Assembly: GCA_945833725.1 (NCBI GenBank)
Contig: CAMAFU010000039.1
Coordinates: 1 to 10,755, forward strand
DNA from: an uncultured Treponema sp.
GTDB taxonomy: Bacteria; Spirochaetota; Spirochaetia; Treponematales; Treponemataceae
Length of the DNA: 10,755 nt
Direction: 5' to 3'
Part shown: in pieces, positions 1 through 5,247 of the stretch
Layout of the letters: each line of letters begins with the position of its first letter
Numbering within the stretch: position 1 is the first letter of the stretch
Made by a program: the position numbers and the translations under genes
Notes under the pieces: model-generated
Databases searched by the model: none
Told to the model about the DNA's origin: nothing
The model's input: the letters and a program-made list of their open reading frames with translations, nothing else

Positions 1-740
1 TCGTCGGAAAATGTTTTTTTCTGATCTTCCGTAAAAGAATTGTTTTCTGCAAAAATCTTTTTCTGAGCAAGATATTTCCGTAGTATTCTTGAATTTGCAA
101 TTCCGTTAAAAAATGAGTTTTTAATGTAAAAATCCCCGGCAAAAGTTGTATATCCCTTTTTGGAAAGAAAATAAAAAAACGGTTCATAGTCAGATGGATT
201 TGCTGATGGGGCCGGCACAAAAAGAATCACAGGGTTTTGGCTGTTATCAGCATTTATATTTTTAGGAGAAAAAGTCTGCATATAGCCGGAAATATTCTTG
301 CCAATTTCTATTTTTTTTAGGATTTCATATTCATTGAAGTTTTTTGAAATTACTTCTGTTTTTGTTTCTGAATTAAAATCATCAGGATTAATTTTTACAC
401 TTCTGTTTATAAAGCAAAAAAATGCCAGCGTAAGAACTGCAGCAAATTCCAGAATTGAAAAAATCAGAAACCGGATGGAATATCTGTCTATAAAAAGTTT
501 TGCCGAAAACCTTAAAAGCGAGCGTATGTTTGTCAGGAGAATTGTAAGAGAAAGCAGAAAAATCAATATGTTCAGTGTAGAAAGCTGCCACACAAGAATG
601 TTTAAAATTGAAATGATGAAAGCTACCGGAGACAGCATAACGGCCGCATCAATTTTTGAATTTTTCGTAAAGAAAATTCTTGCAATACAGACTGATTCAA
701 GAAAAATAACTAAAATTTGTGAAATAAAGCATGAGTGCAT
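1..740 (-). CDS. Membrane protein with C-terminal alpha/beta-hydrolase-like domain, 5' part only (runs off window)
   Basis: An open frame reads without a stop from an ATG at 738-740 down to the window edge, giving 246 codons; the C-terminus lies outside. An in-frame TAA sits 12 nt upstream of the ATG, so the protein cannot start earlier. Residues about 5-24, 34-54, 56-70 and 91-112 are hydrophobic, suggesting four membrane segments. A hydrophilic stretch follows, and from residue 169 comes NPVILFVPAPSANPSDYEPF and then FLSKKGYTTFAGDFY. This pattern (strand, oxyanion-type loop, helix, KGY, strand ending in D) is the usual opening of an alpha/beta-hydrolase fold, although the common HG loop is replaced by PAPSA. 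The nucleophile and catalytic His would lie beyond the edge. It is divergent from the HDOD gene. The reading frame is well supported; the hydrolase assignment is an inference from one segment and the substrate cannot be guessed. Confidence 0.75.
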   Translation of the reverse strand, partial: MHSCFISQILVIFLESVCIARIFFTKNSKIDAAVMLSPVAFIISILNILVWQLSTLNILIFLLSLTILLTNIRSLLRFSAKLFIDRYSIRFLIFSILEFAAVLTLAFFCFINRSVKINPDDFNSETKTEVISKNFNEYEILKKIEIGKNISGYMQTFSPKNINADNSQNPVILFVPAPSANPSDYEPFFYFLSKKGYTTFAGDFYIKNSFFNGIANSRILRKYLAQKKIFAENNSFTEDQKKTFSD

Positions 741-746
741 AACTGT

Positions 747-776
747 ATTTTAGTCTAAAAATGTGATATAATCCAA
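747..776 (-). promoter_or_regulatory. Promoter of the left membrane-protein gene; predicts a leaderless transcript
   Basis: Read on the minus strand, TTGGAT (771-776) and TAAAAT (747-752) are separated by 18 nt. The -10 box ends only 6 nt before the ATG at 740, so transcription would start at or next to the start codon. There is no Shine-Dalgarno sequence before the ATG. The -35 box overlaps the -10 box of the opposite HDOD promoter. This is pattern matching only. Confidence 0.45.
764..772 (+). promoter_or_regulatory. Extended -10 promoter of the HDOD gene
   Basis: TGATATAAT is a TGn-type extended -10 with a perfect TATAAT hexamer at 767-772. No good -35 box lies 16-18 nt upstream, as is usual for extended -10 promoters. 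Transcription from about position 779 would leave a leader of roughly 30 nt before the ATG at 807 or 813. It shares bases 771-772 with the divergent minus-strand promoter, so the two may compete for polymerase. Confidence 0.5.
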
Positions 777-812
777 GATGTACAGTTATTTTTTTTGGTT
801 GGTTTAATGCTC

Positions 813-2306
813 ATGGCAAATGAAAAAATAAAACTCGATATGTCAAAAATCAAGATGGCCGTTCGTGCAGGAATTCCACTGTCAATTACAACTTATACAC
901 TTCCTCACGAAATGGAATCTTACATGGATGATGTTCTTGCAGCCTTTTTGGAAGAGCTTAATCAAAAGTACATGACAGAATACTTAACTTATTGTCTTAA
1001 CGAGCTGGTAACAAATTCAAAAAAAGCAAATACAAAGCGCATATATTTTCAAGAAAAGAATCTTAATATTTTAGATCCTGTTGAATACAAACTAGGGATG
1101 AAAGATTTTAAATCAGAAACTTTAGGAAATATTCAGCACTATCTAAAACTTCAGAAAAATGCCGGTTTATATGTAAAATTCATTCTTCAGACCAGAAGCA
1201 ACAAAATTAAAATGGAAGTTCGGAACAATGTAGAACTTACACCGGAAGAATACAAAAGAATTCACGACAAATTGAGCCGAGCACAGCAGTATACCTCTGT
1301 AGATCAGGCTTTAACACAAGTTTTGGACGACACTGAAGGGGCTGGTCTTGGTCTTATAATAATCATCCTTATGCTGGAAAAAATAGGTCTTACAGAAGAA
1401 AATTTTCAGGTTCTGTGCGAAAACGGCGAAACTGTTACCCGTATTATTCTTCCGCTTAACGAAAAAACTCAAAAAGATTTATCAATCGTAAGCCACGAAT
1501 TTGTGGGCATTATCGATAAACTTCCTCAGTTCCCGGACAGCATAATGAGGGTAAATGCTCTTTTAAATCAGCGGGATTCCAAAATGAGCGAAATTGCGTC
1601 CCTTATTTCCAGCGATGTTTCCCTTACAACCGATTTACTAAAACTTGTAAACTCTGCCATGTTTGCCCTTGCTTCTCCCTGCCGCAGCATTGTAGATGCC
1701 GTAAAAATGGTGGGAATTCGGGGTCTTAAAAATATGCTTCTTTCCATCGGCTCAATGAACAGCCTGAATTCTTTAGGCGGAGAGAAAAAGGAACTGTGGG
1801 TTCATGCTTATCAGGTGGCATTTTATTCATACAATCTGGCTAGAAATTTTTGCAGCAAAGAAAAAGATATTGTGGAAGATTCCTATGTTTGCGGTCTGCT
1901 TCATGATATGGGTAAACTTGTTTTTGAAACTGCTCACCCGGATACAGTTAATAAAATAAAAGAAGTTTGTGCGCAAAAGGGAATTCCTGCTAATGTCTTT
2001 GAAAAACTTATTGCCGGCGTAAATCATGGGGAAGTGGGTGCGCTTATCGCAGAAAAATGGAATTTTCCGGAAGTTATTGTAAGCGTAATCCGTCATCATC
2101 ACGAACCAGATCTGGCAGACGAGTCTTCAAAAAAAATTACGGCCATAGTTTATTTTGCAGATATGCTTGTTCACTATCAAACCGGTGAAGTTGATTTTTA
2201 TCAGTTCGACGAAGATGTCCTTAAAATGCTTCATATTACAGGCGAAGACCAGATAAAATTAATAGGAATGCGCCTTCAGGAAGCTTTTAAAAAAGATAAC
2301 GGTTAA
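813..2306 (+). CDS. GHKL-ATPase-like / HDOD domain signalling protein
   Basis: Predicted 497-aa cytoplasmic protein with no signal peptide or membrane segment. Residues about 20-216 resemble a GHKL (histidine-kinase-type) ATP-binding domain. They contain an N-box-like CLNELVTNSKKA (61-72), the glycine-rich EGAGLGL (175-181) and a closing strand GETVTRIILPL (205-215). There is no phospho-acceptor His helix before them, and the usual DxGxG Asp appears as NN (VRNNVEL). Residues about 224-425 form an HDOD domain: LPQFPDSIMRVNALLNQRD, then SLTTDLLKLVNSAMF. After that come H331, H364-D365 (GLLHDMGKLVF), H405, H428-H429 and D450, matching the ligand order of catalytic HD domains. HDOD proteins usually act as signalling or scaffold modules, so a regulatory role is expected. 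The start is uncertain: ATG 813 is used, ATG 807 and TTG 795 are in frame, and none has a clear ribosome site. Confidence 0.85.
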   Translation: MANEKIKLDMSKIKMAVRAGIPLSITTYTLPHEMESYMDDVLAAFLEELNQKYMTEYLTYCLNELVTNSKKANTKRIYFQEKNLNILDPVEYKLGMKDFKSETLGNIQHYLKLQKNAGLYVKFILQTRSNKIKMEVRNNVELTPEEYKRIHDKLSRAQQYTSVDQALTQVLDDTEGAGLGLIIIILMLEKIGLTEENFQVLCENGETVTRIILPLNEKTQKDLSIVSHEFVGIIDKLPQFPDSIMRVNALLNQRDSKMSEIASLISSDVSLTTDLLKLVNSAMFALASPCRSIVDAVKMVGIRGLKNMLLSIGSMNSLNSLGGEKKELWVHAYQVAFYSYNLARNFCSKEKDIVEDSYVCGLLHDMGKLVFETAHPDTVNKIKEVCAQKGIPANVFEKLIAGVNHGEVGALIAEKWNFPEVIVSVIRHHHEPDLADESSKKITAIVYFADMLVHYQTGEVDFYQFDEDVLKMLHITGEDQIKLIGMRLQEAFKKDNG

Positions 2307-2333
2307 ATCTCTTTAATTTTCTTTCATTTCCGC

Positions 2334-2385
2334 AAAAAAAATCCGCAGAACAGCAGAATTTGAATTCTGTCTTGCTCCGCGGATT
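2334..2385 (-). terminator. Rho-independent terminator of the acyl-CoA ligase gene
   Basis: On the minus strand a hairpin closes with ATCCGC/GCGGAT (2341-2346 with 2379-2384). Inside it lies a second perfect stem, CAGAATT/AATTCTG, with a 2-nt spacer. An eight-base T-tract follows directly on the minus strand (2334-2341 read as A on plus). It sits about 20 bp past the ligase stop codon. It may also slow plus-strand transcription from the HDOD gene, but that side lacks a T-run next to the stem. Confidence 0.8.
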
Positions 2386-2404
2386 AAATTAAGGGCTTTT
2401 GTGT

Positions 2405-4318
2405 TTAATCTTTAAAAAGCTTTTTAATTTCTGCAGCGTAAAGCTCGTTTATTTTGTAGCGGCGGATTTCCTGTTTTGCAGAAAGTTCAACGCCTACTTC
2501 AAATTCTTTTGGAATAACAGTGATTTTATTTATTCTTTCGTAAGATTTAAATCCTGTTTTTGCGCTTACTTTTTGAGAAACTTCTCCTTCAAGAAGCCTT
2601 TTTATTTCCGGACTTTTTGCAAGAGTTTCGTAATTTTTGTAGGTGAGTTTTGCTTCCATGGCAAACTGTTCAATTTCCTGCTGTTCAGGCACAATAAGCG
2701 CACCTAAATACCTTTGATCCTGACCTACTACAACGGCAGTTTTTATGTATCGTGATTCCTGAATTTTCATTTCAAGAGGAACAGGTTCAACATTTTCTCC
2801 GCCCAGCTGAACAATTGTGTCTTTTATACGACCGCAAAGGACAATTTCGCCGTTTGCTGTTAGCCTTGCCAGATCTCCAGTATTGAACCAGCCGTTTTCG
2901 TCGATAACTCTTGCTGTCATTTCCGGCTGCCTGTAATAGCCTTTCATTACGGTAGGACCTTTTATAAGAAGAGTTCCCTTTTTGCCTCTTTTTAATTCTT
3001 TCCCGGTGTTTGGATCAACAATTTTTACAGCCAGTTCACGGATTGGAGCGCCTACATTTCCAAGAACAGGCCTGTTAAACGGTCTTACGGCTACAATCGG
3101 CGCAGTTTCTGTAAGTCCGTAGCCTTCTACCAGTTTAACACCGATTGCCCAAAAGAATTTATCTATGGCTGGAGGAAGAGCACCGCCTCCGGCAACAGCA
3201 CCACGGAAGTTGTTTCCAAGCATTTTCCGTATTTTTCTAAAAATAATTGCCCCGCCTAAAAGTTTTATAGGATATAAAATGAGCCATGGCAAAACAAAAG
3301 CCGGCCACTGGAGCCACCGTTTATCCATTCCGAAACGGGTTGTCCTGTCAAAAAGAACGCGGTCAAGTTTTGAGTGAAAAAGTGCCACCGATACAAAGAA
3401 ATTAAAGAGTTTAAGTACAATGCCGCCTGTTTTGCGCATTTTTTTGTAAATTCCATCGTAAACGGCTTCAAAAACCCTTGGAACGGCAGGAAGAACCTGT
3501 GGATTAAGGGTTTGTAAATCCTGCAGGAGAATTGAGCCTATTGGTTTTGAATAGCACAAGGTTGCAGCCTGACTGAAAACAACATATTCAACGGAGCGTT
3601 CAAAGGCATGCCATACAGGAAGAACTAAAAGTCCTCTGTCTCCGGGATTAAGCCAAATTCGCTCATCAATATCTTCCAGCTGGGAAATAAAATTTCCATG
3701 AGAAAGCATTACGCCCTTTGGCTGACCTGTAGTTCCAGATGTAAAAATTATTGAAGCCAGATCATCCCAGTTGCCTTTATTAATTTCTTCATCAATTTTT
3801 CCGGGATTGTTTTTGTCGAATTCCATTCCCATGGAAATTATTTCATCAAAGGAAAGAAGTTTTATGCCGGCTTCTTCGCAAAGCTTAAAAGAATCCTGCT
3901 CCTGTTCTTCAAAAGCAATAAAAGTATTAACAAGAGGAAGTTTTTCTTTTATGGAAATTATTTTTTTAATCTGCGATTTATTTTCTACAATGATGATTTT
4001 TGTTTCAGCAAAGGAAAGAATATATTCCAAATCGGAAATAGTTGCATCACAGCCTCGTGGAACATCAACGGCGCCAATGCTTAAAAGCCCCATATCTGCC
4101 TGCAGCCATTCTTTTCTGTTGTCGGAAATTAAGCCTATATGTTCACCGCGCTCAACACCTATAGAAAGAAGACCAGCTCCAAAAAAACGTATATTTGACC
4201 AAGCCTGTTCGTAAGATGTTGGTTCAAAATGCCCGTCGCCAAACCTGCTCATTTGGGCAGAAATTTGAGGATATTTTTTTGCTGTATCCCTGAAAATTCG
4301 TGGAAGTGTTTTTTCCAT
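2405..4318 (-). CDS. Long-chain fatty acid--CoA ligase (AMP-forming)
   Basis: Predicted 637-aa enzyme of the adenylate-forming (AMP-binding) family, which activates long-chain fatty acids to acyl-CoA through an acyl-adenylate. Motifs in order: the phosphate loop FTSGTTGQPKGVM at 192-204; VWHAFERS at 235-242; the A5 motif EGYGLTETAP at 398-407; GWFNTGDLA at 476-484 with the ribose-binding Asp; and the hinge GRIKDTIVQLGGENVEP at 496-512. Length and order fit the long-chain branch, which carries an insert between A4 and A5. The C-terminal A10 motif is unusual: LSAKQEIRR (612-620) has Glu617 where the family normally has the adenylation Lys, with Lys615 two residues earlier. The start at 4318 is preferred because GGAGGA lies 10 nt upstream; an in-frame ATG at 4336 lacks a ribosome site. 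It is divergent from a tetR gene that probably controls it. Several paralogues usually exist, so fadD is not assigned. Confidence 0.93.
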   Translation of the reverse strand: MEKTLPRIFRDTAKKYPQISAQMSRFGDGHFEPTSYEQAWSNIRFFGAGLLSIGVERGEHIGLISDNRKEWLQADMGLLSIGAVDVPRGCDATISDLEYILSFAETKIIIVENKSQIKKIISIKEKLPLVNTFIAFEEQEQDSFKLCEEAGIKLLSFDEIISMGMEFDKNNPGKIDEEINKGNWDDLASIIFTSGTTGQPKGVMLSHGNFISQLEDIDERIWLNPGDRGLLVLPVWHAFERSVEYVVFSQAATLCYSKPIGSILLQDLQTLNPQVLPAVPRVFEAVYDGIYKKMRKTGGIVLKLFNFFVSVALFHSKLDRVLFDRTTRFGMDKRWLQWPAFVLPWLILYPIKLLGGAIIFRKIRKMLGNNFRGAVAGGGALPPAIDKFFWAIGVKLVEGYGLTETAPIVAVRPFNRPVLGNVGAPIRELAVKIVDPNTGKELKRGKKGTLLIKGPTVMKGYYRQPEMTARVIDENGWFNTGDLARLTANGEIVLCGRIKDTIVQLGGENVEPVPLEMKIQESRYIKTAVVVGQDQRYLGALIVPEQQEIEQFAMEAKLTYKNYETLAKSPEIKRLLEGEVSQKVSAKTGFKSYERINKITVIPKEFEVGVELSAKQEIRRYKINELYAAEIKKLFKD

Positions 4319-4328
4319 AATTGATGAT

Positions 4329-4334
4329 TCCTCC
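4329..4334 (-). promoter_or_regulatory. Shine-Dalgarno that decides the ligase start
   Basis: GGAGGA on the minus strand ends 10 nt before the ATG at 4318. It overlaps the alternative ATG at 4336, which has no purine-rich site of its own. This favours the shorter protein beginning MEKTLPRIF. Confidence 0.6.
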
Positions 4335-4351
4335 ATTCGTTGTAATTTAAC

Positions 4352-4376
4352 ATGACAAAAAATTGAAAAGTGTCAT
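4352..4376. promoter_or_regulatory. Inverted repeat in the ligase 5' leader, possible operator
   Basis: ATGACA (4352-4357) and TGTCAT (4371-4376) are perfect inverted copies separated by 13 bp, flanked by TTAA on both outer sides (one extra base on the left). It lies downstream of the predicted ligase transcription start, where a bound repressor could block elongation. The half-sites differ from the two other palindromes in this gap, so it may serve another factor or be chance. Confidence 0.3.
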
Positions 4377-4409
4377 TTAAAAGATAAAAGAAAAACTTAT
4401 GTCCTTTCC

Positions 4410-4438
4410 ATTCTATACTGTTTTTGTTTCATTGACAA
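4410..4438 (-). promoter_or_regulatory. Promoter of the acyl-CoA ligase gene
   Basis: On the minus strand TTGTCA (4433-4438) and TAGAAT (4410-4415) are separated by exactly 17 nt, close to the sigma-70 consensus. The predicted start near 4403 gives a leader of about 85 nt. The -35 box lies in the same palindrome as the -35 box of the divergent tetR promoter. Confidence 0.55.
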
Positions 4439-4443
4439 ATGAA
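4428..4443. promoter_or_regulatory. Palindrome carrying both divergent -35 boxes, candidate operator
   Basis: TTCATTGACAAATGAA is an inverted repeat of 6-bp arms around GACA. It contains TTGACA for the plus-strand promoter and TTGTCA for the minus-strand one, offset by one base. A protein bound here would block both promoters at once, as expected for an autoregulated TetR repressor also controlling its divergent neighbour. Which protein binds it is inferred. Confidence 0.4.
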
Positions 4444-4460
4444 CTTTTGAATATTAAACT
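4432..4460 (+). promoter_or_regulatory. Promoter of the tetR gene
   Basis: A perfect TTGACA (4432-4437) is followed after 17 nt by TAAACT (4455-4460), which matches the -10 consensus at 4 of 6 bases. The predicted start near 4467 coincides with the left edge of the ACTAAC/GTTAGT palindrome. Confidence 0.5.
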
Positions 4461-4466
4461 TGAAAA

Positions 4467-4482
4467 ACTAACAGGCGTTAGT
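4467..4482. promoter_or_regulatory. Candidate TetR operator at the tetR transcription start
   Basis: ACTAACAGGCGTTAGT has perfect 6-bp inverted arms around a 4-bp centre. This size and shape resemble many TetR-family operators. It covers about +1 to +16 of the predicted tetR transcript, so occupancy would repress tetR. It lies about 63 bp upstream of the ligase start of transcription. Confidence 0.45.
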
Positions 4483-4554
4483 AAAAATCATGTTATGCCC
4501 CGGCAACAAAAATAAGTACGAACTTTGCTGTTTTGGAACAAAGTGGAGTTTTAA

Positions 4555-5217
4555 ATGCCTTCGGAAAAAATCACAAAAGAAAAAATAATTAAGGCCGTTT
4601 TGGAATGTGCTTTTTCCGATAGTGTAGGTTCTGCTTCCTTGTCCGATATTTCCAAAAAATTAGGGATAAAAAAGGCCAGTCTTTATAATCATTATGAATC
4701 CAGAGATGCAATTATCGACGATACAATAAATTATTGCGGAGAATGTCTTTCCAGACTTTCTCTTATTCCAGCCGAAATGGAAATGACTGCGCGAAAATAT
4801 AATTGTGATGTTGTGCTTAAAGGTCTTGTTCACCGGTGGATAAAAATTTTTGAAAAAGAACCTTTTATCCAAATTTATTCTTTTATCGAAAGTCAGAAAT
4901 ATTTTTCTTCAAAAATTCATGATATAAAAACTGAATGCGGAAAGCGGTTTTTGAATCAGATAGAAATTGCCCTGAACAGTCTGGAAAATGCCGGAAAAAT
5001 TTCTGCTGTAAGCGGTGAATACAGAACATCCAGAGCCGAATCATTTTATGCCCTTTTGAATTCCCTTGTTGATTTATACATCTGCAGCAGAAAAAATTTT
5101 ATAAGGCAAAATCCCAAAAGTGGAAAAGGTGAACTTTTTTCGTTTATTGCTGAAAACGAGCCCGACTTTAAAAAAGCAGACAGGCTTATAGAAAATTTCT
5201 GCCTTTCCCTTCGCTGA
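4555..5217 (+). CDS. TetR-family transcriptional regulator
   Basis: Predicted 220-aa DNA-binding regulator. The N-terminal region (about 6-54) is a typical TetR helix-turn-helix: SLSDISKKLGIKKASLYNHY at 28-47, with the family's LYNHY recognition-helix ending, then a conserved acidic-aromatic stretch. The rest is helical and divergent, as usual for the ligand-binding and dimer domain, and includes a Cys-containing segment around 153-157. GTGGAG at 4543-4548 lies 6 nt before the ATG, supporting this start. It is divergent from the long-chain acyl-CoA ligase with shared promoter palindromes, so control of that gene and of itself, with acyl-CoA or fatty acid as ligand, is the likeliest role. The ligand is an inference from context. 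No terminator is apparent in the 30-bp gap to the convergent nucleotidase gene. Confidence 0.9.
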   Translation: MPSEKITKEKIIKAVLECAFSDSVGSASLSDISKKLGIKKASLYNHYESRDAIIDDTINYCGECLSRLSLIPAEMEMTARKYNCDVVLKGLVHRWIKIFEKEPFIQIYSFIESQKYFSSKIHDIKTECGKRFLNQIEIALNSLENAGKISAVSGEYRTSRAESFYALLNSLVDLYICSRKNFIRQNPKSGKGELFSFIAENEPDFKKADRLIENFCLSLR

Positions 5218-5247
5218 CATTTACCGGTTTATTTGTGCGGCGGAGTG

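Noticed and set aside
298..753. Plus-strand open frame of 151 codons at the left end
   Set aside because: It lies opposite the continuous minus-strand frame at 1-740, which has membrane segments and a hydrolase-like motif. The plus frame has no recognisable domain and is read as antisense shadow.
2399..2707. Plus-strand open frame rich in Phe and Cys
   Set aside because: It is antisense to the C-terminal part of the acyl-CoA ligase; Phe/Cys-rich composition is typical of a shadow frame in A+T-rich DNA.
3771..4214. Plus-strand open frame of 147 codons
   Set aside because: It is antisense to the N-terminal half of the acyl-CoA ligase, Ser/Pro-rich, and without a promoter or ribosome site.
4555..5217. 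Naming the TetR regulator FadR or PsrA and the ligase FadD
   Set aside because: The divergent context suggests fatty acid control, but the ligand domain shows no signature that separates these groups, and ligase paralogues are common. Symbols were left empty.
5218..5247. Possible bidirectional terminator between tetR and the nucleotidase gene
   Set aside because: TTACCG (5221-5226) and CGGTAA (5256-5261) are inverted, but the loop is about 29 nt, one arm lies in the coding region and no T-run follows either strand.
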